Shown here: positions 1 through 11,907 of the stretch, piece after piece
How positions within the stretch are numbered: the first letter of the stretch is position 1
Layout of the letters: each line of letters begins with the position of its first letter
Source of the DNA: Chaunax sp. Z400
Taxonomy: Eukaryota > Chordata > Actinopteri > Lophiiformes > Chaunacidae
Assembly (NCBI GenBank): GCA_037577475.1
Contig: CM075197.1
Location: 26,326,150 to 26,390,149 of the forward strand
Direction of reading: 5' to 3'
Length of the DNA: 64,000 nt
The notes under the pieces: model-generated
What the model saw: only the letters and a program-made list of their open reading frames with translations
Told to the model about the DNA's origin: nothing
Database searches by the model: none
Position numbers and translations under genes: made by a program

Positions 1-1199
1 GGGGCCCAAAGCAAGAGTTGGATGTGGGGGGGTGGGGGGTGGGCTACAGCCAATACTATTGATCATTGTCAATGCTTGATCATTAGCGCAGTAAATCTAC
101 CCTTTATCAACTTTATTAGTTGCATCTGTGTTGCTTACGTCATACTAATGTCATGTGTGTTTTTACACAGCAGCACGATGTGGCTTACAGAACCTGGTGT
201 ACTGGAAGTAACTAAATAAACCAGTAGACCATACTGGAAACAAAAGTTCAAAAGTGCAGAATGATTATCAACTACAAACAAAGTCTAATCTTCATATATA
301 GAGAATAAATATCACGAAACACTAAACTGATTAAATAGATCAGAGGAAGCTGGAAAAAAAATAAAAACTGAGGTTCAGGAATAAAATATAAAGGTGAGTA
401 ATTATGTTTGAAAACTACAGATGTGCTAAATGTTCAGAAAAAATCCCAAATAAACTAGTTTAGACATTTACTCTTAATAAAGAATACAAAAATCAAGTTC
501 TCTAGGGACCTTTCAGGCGCTCTCAGGGGCCCCTCTGGGGGCCATCGGGCCCAGTTTGCTTATGCATTGAGTCGTCTCTGCAATAACCTCAAAGTAACGA
601 TGTGGCGACTCAGCTGACGACATAACTTACAGCCTCAATATCACAGGTTCGATCAGGCTCATGCCCTTTAGCACGCGCCATTCCTCACCTCCCCAGAGCC
701 TCCCTGTCCAAAAATGTCAGGATTGTATCCGTTTCTATGGTACACATCCCATTCCATGTCCATCCCAGGAGGGCCAGGCACTGGTATTTAGTGTCCGTTC
801 CAGCCCAGAGGGATGGAGTAAATGCCACTGAAAGACATTCTGAGTGATCACAACGACAATACGTTTAAATCCTCCAGGCGCTGATGGCAGTCGCTGAATT
901 GCTCGACGAGCGTGAAAACGAACATAAAACACATCCTGTGGCCGTTTCAGTCACCGGATCAAGAAACTGTCGTATCAGGATATCAGGAAAAATCTAAGGC
1001 AACATTTATTATCATAAAAACACTAAAAGATTTCTACATGTTTGTTATTATTACTCTATGATACATTTAAGGACCTGCTTTTACCTGCATTTGTGTCCTG
1101 CAGCAAACAGCCCAGAGATGTCCTCAGTTGCTCCAACAACAACTCCAATTTGAAAAAATGCTAAGCTACGTTAGTGTGTGGTTTTTAAATCTTAAAGGT

Positions 1200-1870
1200 A
1201 CAGTCCACCCAAAAATGAAAATCCAGTAATTTCCCACTCATTCCCATGCTGATGGAAAGTCAGGTGGACTTTCTTGGTCCACAATAAATTTCTGGATCTT
1301 CATAGTAAAACAGTGTTGCAGCATTCTTCTGAACACCTGTAGAAGATGGGGACTTGTTTTAAAATGTAAAAAATTACTCCATGCAGCTCGTAGAGCATAA
1401 TCTAAGTCTACACCTTCACTGTAGCCTCTATGCTACATGCTATACATGCAATACGAGCAAGAACTAGCGATCTCTGCATAAGTTGAAGCAACAGGTGCTT
1501 CTGTCGGATTTGTTTTGTCGTGTTAGCACTGAAGTTATCATCTAGCGTAGCATGTAAACATGTTAAAGCCTCAGATGGGATGCACACCAGCACTTAAAGT
1601 TTAGAGGCTACACTTTAAAAGGGTGTAAACAGAATTTTTTTTCAAATCATTTTAGAACCTCAGTTCTAAAATTGTTTAGCAGAATGCTGCAACGCTGTTC
1701 TGCTGTGAAGCTCTGGAAAGGTTTTGTGGACTATAAAACTTTCCTTCAGTATGGAGGTGAGGAAATAATGACTGATTATTTTTTATTTTTTTGTTAATTC
1801 TTTTATTAATTAATTTTTTCATTTTCAAAATATTTTTTTAATGACCGATTTTTATTTTTAGGTGAACTGT
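1200..1870. mobile_element. Foldback (long inverted-repeat) non-autonomous element
   Basis: The ends are imperfect inverted repeats: ACAGTCCACCCAAAAATG at 1200-1217 pairs with the sequence ending AGGTGAACTGT at 1870. The inner parts also pair. The block at about 1261-1335 (GTCCACAAT...GTTGCAGCATTCT) is matched in reverse complement by about 1676-1760, and the GTAGCCTCT block near 1420 by the GAGGCTAC block near 1603. So two diverged arms, each over 200 bp, surround a short centre. There is no transposase. This is the structure of a MITE or foldback element mobilised in trans. The superfamily cannot be assigned by eye. Confidence 0.7.
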
Positions 1871-4215
1871 TTTAAATTTGATAAAAGAAACACGACAAAG
1901 TTGTAAGTTAAAATAACATTTGGTTGGGGTTTGATCAGATTTGATTGACAGCAGCTTAGTTAGAGCCAACTACAAACAAGGAGTAACTACATCTTACTGA
2001 ATGAGGAAATAAGGTATGGACTTTGGAAAAATACTTGGCCCCTCTGTGGCCCCCTTTATGGCCCCTGATTTAGACAAATCCTAGATGTGCCTCTGCCGAG
2101 TCCTCTTGCATCTCTGGAGGGAGGTGAGGAAAGGAATCACGGACGTACAAAGAGAGAAATGAGAGGAGGGGAAGAAATCAGTCACTGATTGGATGTTCAT
2201 GTCTGATGAAGAGAAGCTAATTGGTCCTCCTTAGAAATAAGGTGGTAATCCTTTAAGTAGGGCTAAAATGATTAGACGATTCATCGATCAACACAAAAGT
2301 GAACTATTAGGATGACTGATTGTAACACAAAACGCATCATTTGGTGCTTCAGCTGCTCAGATGTAAGGATTTAATGGTTTTCCTTGTATTTTTTGACAAA
2401 AAAGCAAAATTTTAAAGATGTCACCCTTGGCTGTTGGAGTCTGCTTAGTTTATGTCTGTTTGTTTTTTTTAGATCTTAAAGGGCAAACGGTTAATCATTA
2501 ATTAAAAAAGAATCATTTGTTGCAACCCTTCCTGTCTGTGGTTGGATGGAGGTTTTCATCCTGTTTTCTTCCCTCACAGTTCAGACATTTAGAGGACAGG
2601 TGAAGAGGAAACCGGAAATCTTCATCCCGTCTTTCTTTGTGATGCAGACTGAGATACTGACTCAATGCATACAAGGATAAATGAGGTTTTAACTGGGCTA
2701 TTAGGTCTAAATAAAATCTTTTCCACCCACTGGTGAATAAAAACGATCACTTAGTCACCGCTGTTATACAAGAGTCACCTACCATTCTTCGAGCCCATTG
2801 TGGCCGAGGCAGAGGAGGACTGTCTCGCATTGATGAAGATAATTGAGCATTGTTAGGACCGGGTCATTAAACTTTGGAGCCTGCCGCTCTGAAAATGTCA
2901 AGAGAGATGAATCAGCGTTCCTGTGCAGACAAACGTACAAAAAAAAGTCAAAATTTTTGCCTTGACAACAACACAAAGGACTCTTTCAGTAGATCAGTCA
3001 TAGATTAGATTTGAGCTCCAGCGATCGCTCTAAATGTCTTTCCAAAAGTTGGCACAGTCAGCTTTTAATATCCATATGGACTCATGGGACTTTATAATGT
3101 GGCATTTTATTGGAAACAGACACAAAAGGAACAACAAAGCTCATGATGCAGCACTTTTCTAACCTCTTCTCGAAGAAATGAGGAGATGAAGTCTTCTTCC
3201 TGCGCCTCTGTCCTGTAGCCATGGGGCGTACTTTAGAGTGGATCTGCTTATTGCCACCACTTCAATGTGAGCTGTGAGAATTTGAGATGTGGCTTCCTGG
3301 ATGCTCTGCAGTGTTTCTTCTTATGTCTTTATTGTCACTAAACATTTGGCACGTAGAGATATCGTAATGATGGCCTCAGAGGCTGGCAGCAAACATTAAC
3401 GCTGACAGCCGTGACCAAAAAGACGCATCGGAACATGGGATTAGTTTTAAATTTGCCAATCTGGATCTTCTCCGTTAAACTTCCTGTGCTTCTAATTTAG
3501 ACTCCTGCCTCCAAGGCAGGATTGTGACCAGAATACTGAGCTGCTGGCAGACCTTTGCTGTTTGGTCTGTGACCTTCACAGAAACACAAGGAATGCCAAG
3601 TCAGAGCTAAAGCCGGTGATTTAAACAAGCTGCATGTATTGATCACCCTCTGCAGAGCAAACCAAGATGCATCTCATGCCGGCTAGGTGGTGAGAAAATA
3701 TCTTGATCTCCGATGGCAGGACAGAGAACCTGAGATAGTTACATTACTGTGAGCATATAAAATATATAAAATAGTAACAGAATTAGTCAAAGTTCAACGT
3801 AAAAAGTTTGTACAAGAAGTTGCTCTTGTAAAGTTGATTTTAGAATATCACAGATCTGCTGGAGTCAGCAAAATGTTGGAGAATAAAGAATCCGGATATG
3901 TAGACGGTCGATACACATTTGGCCTTATCTTAACGGATAAAGTTTGTGTTGTTCTGTATTTTTGTCAATAATTCCCTTGAAAAGAACAAAAGCAACAATA
4001 TTTCCTCTACCTCGTCTTGATTTGTTTATGTTTGAAATGAATCATTGTTTATTTGTTGTTTGTTTTTATTGTAGCTTCCTCGTTTGTCTCATCTTTATGT
4101 TTTGTCCCAGTCTAGGGTTTGGAACGCTACATAGTGATGAGACACGAAGGAGGAAGTTACAATAAACGATGATGAATTTAATGGCGGTTCACCCCTACTC
4201 TTAGTGCTGAGTGCA

Positions 4216-4271
4216 TATCTATCTATCTATCTATCTATATCTATCTATATATATATATATAGATAGATATA

Positions 4272-4331
<60 letters not shown>
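4216..4331. repeat. Compound (ATCT)n/(AT)n microsatellite
   Basis: ATCT units run into a long AT tract with short GATA interruptions. It explains the tyrosine/isoleucine alternating open frames on both strands here. Confidence 0.95.
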
Positions 4332-4334
<3 letters not shown>

Positions 4335-5219
4335 CCAGTCAAAAATTTGAACACAGTTTCCCATTCAAGTGGATGGGAAGGTATGTCCAAACTATTGTTG
4401 GTTGATTTGATTGTTGGTGGGATGATTTCCATAAAACTATTCAGGACAGGGAGAGATCCCAGGAAACCCAAATAAAGGGGAAAATCCAGGAACTTTATCT
4501 CTAACATTGTAAAAATATCAAAAAATGACCTGAATAGATTTATACCAAACTTTGTGGAGGAGTGGGGGTGTGTCAGGCATTCTAGTTAACAAATGTTTTA
4601 AGCTCTCATAACCTATATTATTATAGCCTCTAAGTAGGATTGTGAACAGTCACACAGTCATTAGTCTTTTGTGTTTCGGTTGCTGTTCCTGCAAACTGCT
4701 GCAGCTCCTGCTGCTCATGACGTATACCAGCCAAGTGGGACGATGCAAAATCAGGTCGCCTCTGTCTGCGAGAAGAAACGGCTAAAGTGTCCTCATCCTG
4801 GAAGGGAAATGCTATTAATATAGCGAGTATCTCCCAAAGTCACAGAGTTCTAGAAAAGTGGACTGTGCGGTTGCTTCAGGTTGACATTGACATAGTTAAA
4901 TCCTTCACAGAGCCGGCAGTTCAGCCCACAGACGGTCGCTGAGACCCTGAAATGTGGACAGTGACACTGACTTAACCCTTAATGAATGGGCCTTAAGCTG
5001 AGTGTGTCCAACATATAATAGGGCTTGTCTGTACATTGTGTACCATGCTATCCAAACCCTCTCAGTCCCTTGTGTGAGGCGTAATGAGGATATCCTCTCT
5101 GCCTCGCTCTGAACCTCTATGATCCAAATTGGAGCTGAAGCTAAATAAATTAGGAAGACCTTTTTTTATGGGGAGGAAGGGAAACATTTCAGTTCAAGCA
5201 TTTATTTTTCCATTTTCAG

Positions 5220-5377
5220 AGCCCTGGCTGATATTCTGAGGCAACAAGGACCGGTTCCAGTCTCTCAGTATGAACACGAAAACATGGTGGCGATTGACGG
5301 GTCGACCAAAGACGAGACGCCGGTCAGAACCTCCAAGAATCATTACACGCCTGTTCACGCCATGGCATCAAACCACG
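5220..5377 (+). CDS. shisa6: shisa6 exon: membrane-proximal cytoplasmic segment
   Basis: This exon lies just after the predicted membrane-proximal region of Shisa6. The acceptor is CATTTTCAG with a T-rich tract and the donor is G|GTAAGT. The first base completes an arginine codon from the missing upstream exon; 52 full codons follow, and the last G starts a glycine codon. The peptide starts ALADILRQQGPVPVSQYE and contains DETPVRTSKNHYTPV, both matching the post-transmembrane part of vertebrate SHISA6 as I know it. An ATG at 5270 within the exon is internal and not a start. The segment is polar and probably disordered, with several Ser/Thr residues. The exon is 158 nt and joins in frame to 11414 or, by skipping, to any later segment. 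Confidence 0.95.
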
Positions 5378-7112
5378 GTAAGTGAAGCTGCTCTGCACAT
5401 CGATGGCTGTGACTTTAAGACAGAGCATATTTTAGTACCTTATGTTTCTAACTCATGTCTTAAAAATCTAAATTTATACGACTATAAAAAAAAACACATT
5501 CGCTTTCCTTAATCTGCCATCATCCTTTTGATTGACAGTCACTGGAATGGATGGATGAGCTGTGAATATTAAGCTTCTCCCCTCAATCTTACTTAAAGGG
5601 AACTTATAGGGAAATAAACAGCAAATATAATACAAGGCCGTGCCTCACGTCGCGGGTCCCATAAGCCGACTCAGCACTGCCTCAAAATTGAGATGCAAAT
5701 TATCATCTTCTGCTGGAGACGTTTTGTCCAGAGATAATTCTGTCAACTGAGCGACGCTGTTCTGCTACTTTTATCCTGTTGGTCTCCAGATCCCTGCTCC
5801 AGGGATCAGCTCGTTTAAGTGGCCTCGTATGGCGTCCCAGATTCTAGTGTTACGTTTCACTCTCGTGTCACCCTGCCTTACACCACCATCCGACATGGAG
5901 GGAATGTGTCAGAGGAGGATGTGAGCTGCTTTTCTCACTTTCCTGCAGCAGAGTGATGACTGTATGCGGATGATGTGAGCCTTAATGTGGGGCCAGCCTC
6001 TTGTATACGATGTGATCAGTCAGGTTGTGGCTTCAAGATCGAATCGTGAAGTGTGAGCTTTTAGCTTCGCAGACAAAATATGACTTGAGAATGAACAACA
6101 GCATTTTTTAATCTTTTTATCTTAAGGTTTCTGTCTTTTCTTTAAAACTGTCTCAGATTGAGAGAACTGCTGCATCAGACGTCCAATAAATACATTAAAC
6201 ACTATAAATAATTAAGTAGGCACACATTTGACATAGATTACAGTCATTCTCTCACTTGCATACTGACATAGTCACATGAGCAGTTAGAGAAGTTTTCTCA
6301 GAGGCTCCCTGCTGTTGTTTCTGTACTACAGAAGCTGTCAATCAATAGGTTGAGTTGAAAGAGAAAGTTTCTTAGGAAACTTAGGAGCCGTTGACACGAC
6401 AACAACTGTTGTTTTGTTTTGGCTGATTGGTGACAAACGAACGGCGTTTGCAGGAACTGAAAATGCAAACTTTTGAAAACAGGTTCCAGAGTGTAATCTT
6501 TTGAAAATGCCTCCGTACAGTCGCCATGTAAACGGGCAAAACACAACTCCTCCGCCCTGAGAGGAAGAGAAAACGGCAGATAACTTCCATCCTCCTTCCA
6601 ACCAGACTGAGCCTCAGACCTCTGAGAAGCAACTAAAATACTCACAAGTGCAAAAATATACAAAGATTTATAGTATTTTTTTTACCTGATGTAAAACAGC
6701 TTGAGACGGAAACCAGCTATTAGGAGGAGACCCAACATTCTCTGCATGTCGTATTAAAAGTATCATCATTTTCCTATAAATTATGTCCTTTTTCGAGTCA
6801 TTAGTAACTCTTGGAGTTCAAAATTGAGTCTCGTTGCAGGATTTTTTGAGATTTTTGGGTTTCAGCTGGATGTTATGACCAAAAGGCGACTGTATCTTTA
6901 AAGTTATCATGAAAAAAGGTGCAGCAAAGTTAAATGATAGAAAATTAAACACTCAAACTTTTATTGAATAAACTTAGTATTTTCCTGGATTTCTTTACTT
7001 TATAGTATAGCCTGATCTACTATTATATTATGGTTGTTTGGAGAGGAAGACCTTGTGGAGTAGGTAGCTGGAGAACTAAAAGTCATGAGGCCATGGGATG
7101 CATTTAGGTCAC

Positions 7113-7215
7113 CTGCTTCCATCCAGCCTATATGGCCCTTTGCTGCCTGTTGTCCCCCCCCCATTTCCTATCACTCCCTAAACTGTTCTGCCCAAATAAA
7201 GGCTGAAAAGCCATT
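7113..7215 (+). repeat. SINE-like 3' tail relic
   Basis: The stretch has the composition of the 3' part of fish tRNA-derived SINEs: a CCTGCTTCCA/GCTGCCTGTTGTCC segment, a C tract, TTTCCTATCACTC, then CAAATAAAGGC near 7194-7204. No tRNA-like head with A and B boxes is visible, so this would be a truncated copy. Family assignment is from memory of similar fish repeats. Confidence 0.4.
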
Positions 7216-8509
7216 ATGAAACAGGAAAAATAGTGTCACCAAGATGGGATAATCAAGAGGAAGAAATGAGGGCATCAACGGGAGGCAGCCAGAGAGTTAT
7301 TCTGGCCCCGAGCCCCACCTAGAGGAGCTTCCTCTGCAGAAGGGGCTCCATGTTTTCAAGGCTGAGTCCTGAACGCATCCTGGGTCCTTTGCTGCAAGTC
7401 ATCCCCTCTCACTCTCTGTTCCAGTGCCTTTGGCTGTCAGTGTCTAAATCAAGCAGAAATGCCAAAGAAAATATCTCAGAAAATAAATCTGCAGAAGACA
7501 CAAGAAAGACGATGACGCCATCCTGACCAAACTGATTAACAGCCACTCTCTTGGATTGGACGAACTGCAAAGCAAAATCTAAAATGATAACAAATAAAAT
7601 GCGACAGGCTTTAAATTCCAACCTTTATCGAGCTGTATTTACTCCTTCCTCTCTGAGAAATACAGAATGACGTATGGCAGTCAGAGTAAAAGCTTACTGC
7701 TAATTGCCGTGCACTTAGATTCACAAAGTATTGTTGTGTTGTCCATTACATGACGACGCCCACAGAAAAGATGTTTTCATTGTCCAACCTGTGACATACC
7801 GGCCTCCCGTTGTTAGCTGGGTGACCAATAGCAGGATGCTTTTAAATGGAGAAAGCTTCAGAGAGGGCGGCAGGTGCTAAATCAGGAATAGAAGCACTCC
7901 GGAGAAAACACGACTCTCTGGACAAACCCATGACAACAGTGACGTGGACTCATTTCATTGGTTAAAGCTCATTATAGATAAATAAAATGAATATAGACAT
8001 ATAGTGAATTACTTAATGATAAATAAAGCAACGTGTTTGTTAGAAAGGTGAATTTACCATACGGTGGAGTATGAGAGCAAGAATAAAAAGAGGTGGATGG
8101 ACTTTTGGATGTGAACTCCAAACAGCAGCGTGTGACGTGAACTCATTCCACTGGCTGCTCCAGAGGAGATATTACACCTAGCTGTGATGCTGATGAAGTG
8201 TGTCTTGCGGCGTGGATAGAACTTCTCCCAGAGCGAACGTTATCACTTCAATTTCCCAGGGCTTGCTTCTGTTCTATCATTTTGTGCTCTGAAGTTTGGA
8301 CGGTGCTGTGAAAATAGGCGACAAATGTCTTCCACACTGTCTGGGTTCATGTTGACCGTTAAAACCCAGCAGAACAGGACATGATATTTTCAAAGGATGA
8401 CATCGTGTTGCTGATGATAAGTCTGGATGTCTCAGTGTGTGCAGAATAAGAATTAGAATGCTGTTATAACTATTTACACAAATCCCTCCATTGCCTTCTT
8501 GATATTGAG

Positions 8510-8665
8510 CATTTACACCACATAGCAAAAAAGTATGTGGACGCCTGAACATTTACCCACATGTGATTGTCAATGAGGTTCAATGCTGATGTTGGGAGAC
8601 GTGGCTCACAGAGAGTTAAGCCCTGGTTTGCAGATGGTGTTCCATTCATCCCAAAGGTGGATGAT
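8510..8665 (-). pseudogene. Tc1/mariner-like transposon relic, 3' end, antisense
   Basis: Read on the minus strand, this holds the end of a Tc1-like transposase gene: the CACCTTTGGGATGAATG block at about 8650-8666 corresponds to the region around the last catalytic acidic residue. It is followed by the element end, CATAGCAAAAAAGTATGTGG at 8520-8539 on the + strand, which resembles Tc1-type terminal repeats. Frame breaks are present (a stop near GTGAGCCACG) and most of the gene is missing. The + strand frame at 8567-8788 is a shadow of this relic. It is inert, and a second relic of the same kind lies at 42235-42420. Confidence 0.65.
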
Positions 8666-8874
8666 TGGATGGAGTTTTGGGAAAGGGACAAGAACAAACT
8701 AGGCCTTTTCAGACTAGAGGAACTTTTTTATAGTGCTATGAATTCCCTTTTTACTGTATTTGCCCCACAAGATCTAGAGCGATTGTAGTTGAACTCAGTT
8801 TAGAGGACATATTTCAGCTCCTACCTCAGAGCAGGTTCCGTCCCAGCGAACAAGAAACCGTCAGCCACAGTTTG

Positions 8875-9215
8875 CATTCATGTCGTCCATATTTGTGCAC
8901 AGACGAAACGCAGCAGTGCCATTTGGGCAGTGTAGCCATAATATGAGCAAGACACCACAAATGTCTACGGACACGACTAAAGGCCCCTTATGCACAACGT
9001 TAAAGATGGATATGGAGACGGACGGAGCCTTCCGAACCTTTTCAGCATTCATTTCGTACTTATTTGGGCACATTTTGGGAGAGCTTACGAAACGGACGAA
9101 ACTGAGCTATACCAACAGAAATGTTTGGGGGCAGTGTAGCTACAATTCAAGCAAGGCACGACAAACATCTACAGACACAACAAAGAAGAAAAAAGTGAGA
9201 AAACTCTCCTTAATT
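8875..9215. mobile_element. Nested copies of the GGCCCATTTATGCT inverted-repeat element
   Basis: Two partial copies lie end to end. At 8880-8975 is the interior (CAGTGTAGC...AAGACACCACAAATGTCTACGG). At about 8979 a second copy begins with a diverged terminal repeat (AAAGGCCCCTTATGCACAACG) and runs through the same interior (GGGGGCAGTGTAGCTACAA near 9128) to the AAGAAGAAAAAAGTGAG block at 9184-9200. The same interior recurs at 35936-36386, 60703-61151 and 63388-63760. It explains the 170-codon open frame at 8880-9392. Confidence 0.7.
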
Positions 9216-11413
9216 CTTGATGTACCTGATGACCTCACAGACCACCGTCGAGTACATCAGAGAACTCTTTGGTCCATCTCATCTGACTGTTTCCTCCTCA
9301 GTGAAATTAAGGGGCTCAAACATGGAAACGGCTCCAGACCAGAAATAGGCCTCCACATAAGTATGCAGATGTGTTTAGTGTATGACCTTTGACATCATCT
9401 CCTATCCTGCATGAGTGGAGAGCAGAAATACGATCACTTCACTCACAAATATGACGAAATATATTACTTTCCCCTAAAGGCCAATTGAAATATTACTCTG
9501 TAATTACCATTTATCAGGAGTTTTGAGTTTTTCTCTCTCCAATAAAACACTAACGATGAAAATTTCTAAACGAAAGCTTAGATGTTGTTTCACTACACAG
9601 TGTAGACAAGACTATTTTGATAATAATAAGGTGTTTGTTCTGCCACTCAGGAGCAATTTCTATCACTGTCAGCATCTCCAGCTGTCTGATTTCAGCTCTG
9701 CGGTGTTATCCGTGGAGAAATGTGGAGGTTATGAATCCTCAGCATGGGAGACATCATATAAATATGCTCTGCTATATCATTACTGAGCTGTAGAATCAGT
9801 AGATGTAGGGAAATGTGTTTTTTTTTTCTTTGGATATTTACTGATGGCTTCGAAGGTCCCAAATTAACAGAGATGGTCAGAGTGTAATCATTTTAAAGTC
9901 GTCCTCTGGGTTTGATTAAAAGAAAGAGCTGTGTTGGTGTGATGAAGACCAGGCCTAATGGTCCCAGGTGTTTCTTCTCATTTTGACAATTTGAAAGCTG
10001 TTTGATTGTGACTTACTGAGGCTCAAAGGTCTGAGGGAAGTTATTGAAGTGGATCCTCTGAGAAAGACGTATTTAGCTGAATGGTTAATGAACAGTTAAT
10101 GTATGGAGGGACTAACAGACAGGAAGAGTGGAGGAGGATTAGAGGAGAGGATTGACAAACCAACTCTGCAGATTTTTTGTTCTTTTTGTCAATACTACAT
10201 TCTTGTATTTCTTTGTAAGACTTGTCTGTGATTGGCAGGACAATTGGACTTTGTCAGGGTGCTAGCTGGCACCTTGTCTAGATCCTTTGTGCTCAGGCTG
10301 CACTCTCAATTAAAGCACAGGCTCAGAGCAGAGTTAACACCGATGTGGTACAAATCACATCGCAGAGAGATCTTTTTAAAAAAGCCACCATGGTGCAAAC
10401 CTGAGGTGTGCTGGCATCCTCGAAGAAGGGGGCTGAAATCTACGCTGAAAAATTGAGTAACCCAAATCATCCAGCCTTGGAGGAGCCAAAAGCATCGAAT
10501 TTAACTGAACATTTCACTTAACTGTGTAAAGAGAGATGGGGTGTTTGATAAATGGGAGATATGGAAGCCCTGAAGCCTGCAGAATGCATTTCTGGCATCC
10601 TTAAACGGTACATATTGATGGCGGATCTGAGTTCTTGCCGGTTTAGGGTGTGTTTAGTATTCTTGTCATTTGTGGCCTTTATAAAAGACAGACGACATCT
10701 GGGGAATTCAGTAGGCCAACTCAACCAGCATGGAGAATTTTTTGCAGTGAATTACTGGATTTGCTCAGCAGGGATGAAGTATATCCATGTTTGCAATGAA
10801 TTCAACTTCACGCAATCTGGCCAGTCGCAAACTGTCCTGACTGAGTTGACCTTTGAGGAAACAGAGTCTGGCAGAGCCTTTATAGATTTCAGAGCAGCGG
10901 GCTCAGAGAGAGTATCTCCTCATTCACTCTTACCATTTAAAAGTTTTCAGTAATAATCCCAATTCAGACCACATTTAGACTATCTAAGGTGATCTTAAAG
11001 TTAATTTAGGGTATGTCTGATCCCTTTAGGCTCAGAAAACTGTGCATAATCTGGCCACAAAGTAATGCACAGGACACACACATTAATAATGAGGAAAATA
11101 TTCATGGGATTACTTGTAGCGATGCCCCAGCAGCAGAAACAAATCATGCTGTCTATGCCATTTATGCAGAATGGACAGCAGGTTTAGTTCATTAATCATT
11201 TAAATCTCCAAACATGTCAACAAGACCAAATATTAAAGCTCTAAGATCTTCAACATATGTCAAAAGTCACACAGTCCAGGTTCACACAGTGAAACAGTCC
11301 GAAACTTCCCAGTAAAGAAAAAATGAAGAGTCTGTTGGGACTGATCAGCGCTAATTTGTAGTTAGCTGTTAGCTTGTGCTTTCTGACGTGACCTTTTCTT
11401 TTTGTCTTTCCAG

Positions 11414-11509
11414 GGCACTATGGGAAAGAAACCCTGCGCAGCGGAGGCCCAGACATGCACAACTTCATCTCCTCTGGCTTTGTGACACTCGGACGCAGCC
11501 ACTTAAAAG
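11414..11509 (+). CDS. shisa6: shisa6 cassette exon (GHYGKETLRSGG segment)
   Basis: The acceptor is CTTTCCAG after a pyrimidine tract and the donor is G|GTAAAA. The exon is 96 nt, entering with two bases that complete the glycine codon and leaving with one base, so it is symmetric. The 31 full codons read HYGKETLRSGGPDMHNFISS followed by GFVTLGRSHLK. This matches a segment I recall from the long isoform of mammalian SHISA6, which is absent from shorter isoforms. Skipping it keeps the frame. It is cytoplasmic and glycine/serine rich. Confidence 0.92.
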
Positions 11510-11838
11510 GTAAAACCCTCGTTATCTGAACAAACCAGAGCGATTGTTTCACTTCCAAAACCGCGCTGTCGTTCTCCCAACAGCAAGATAATGTGACTTT
11601 TGTTTCAGCTCAGTGGAAGATTATGTATTATGTGTTGTGGTTCACACACACATTTATTATCTATGATTAAATTCACACTTCCAATGACAAAGTAACACTT
11701 GGTAGGCAGACTGTGTGAGAGCAGCATGACACAGCGGTAGATTTCCCCGCCATTGTCTTCTTTTGGAGGTCTGATCAATCAGAGTCAGTGTTGGAGTGAG
11801 AATGAGCTGTAAACAAGAGGCCTGTTGTGTTTCTACAG
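11510..11838 (+). other. Short shisa6 intron (329 nt)
   Basis: It runs from GTAAAA to TTCTACAG. Nothing else is seen in it. The unusually short distance between the two flanking exons contrasts with the 37.7-kb intron that follows. Confidence 0.7.
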
Positions 11839-11907
11839 CGCAGCACTCCATCGACGAATCGGGGCAGATGTCCTGGCAGGGCGATCTGGACCTCCCCATC
11901 TCCTACG
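11839..11907 (+). CDS. shisa6: shisa6 candidate cassette exon (QHSIDESGQMSW segment)
   Basis: The acceptor is TGTTTCTACAG and the donor is G|GTACGT. The length is 69 nt with the same 2+n+1 phase as the neighbouring exons. It reads QHSIDESGQMSWQGDLDLPI followed by SY. It is open, acidic, and flanked by good splice signals only 329 nt after the previous exon. I do not clearly recall this segment in the common mammalian isoforms, so it may be an alternative or lineage-limited exon. The phase match and splice sites are seen directly; inclusion in mRNA is inferred. Confidence 0.72.

Larger units (their letters stand above)
1..5219 (+). other. shisa6 intron, 3' part (5' end outside window)
   Basis: This sequence precedes the first recognised exon and ends in a CAG acceptor with a T-rich tract. 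It holds a long-arm foldback element at 1200-1870, an ATCT/AT microsatellite at 4216-4331, and short GGGGCCCC-type tracts near 1-10, 526-552 and 2040-2070. The remaining open frames are all under 90 codons, show no recognisable domain and have no splice context linking them to shisa6. I see no other gene here. Confidence 0.75.
5378..11413 (+). other. shisa6 intron (6.0 kb)
   Basis: The donor is GTAAGT at 5378 and the acceptor is TTTCCAG ending at 11413. It contains a SINE-like tail (7113-7215), an antisense Tc1-like relic (8510-8665) and nested inverted-repeat elements (8875-9215). The rest is unique-looking AT-rich sequence. Open frames up to 133 codons (for example 10552-10953) have no recognisable domain and no codon pattern that persuades me they are genes. 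Confidence 0.7.

Noticed and set aside
4211..4507. Frames with Tyr-Ile repeats (both strands)
   Set aside because: Produced by the AT microsatellite.
1..5219. Upstream Shisa exons (cysteine domain, transmembrane helix)
   Set aside because: I looked for a hydrophobic helix followed by a KAHRP-like stretch with a suitable donor and found none, so these exons must be outside the window.
8880..9392. 170-codon + strand open frame
   Set aside because: It lies largely within nested inverted-repeat elements whose other copies do not preserve the frame.
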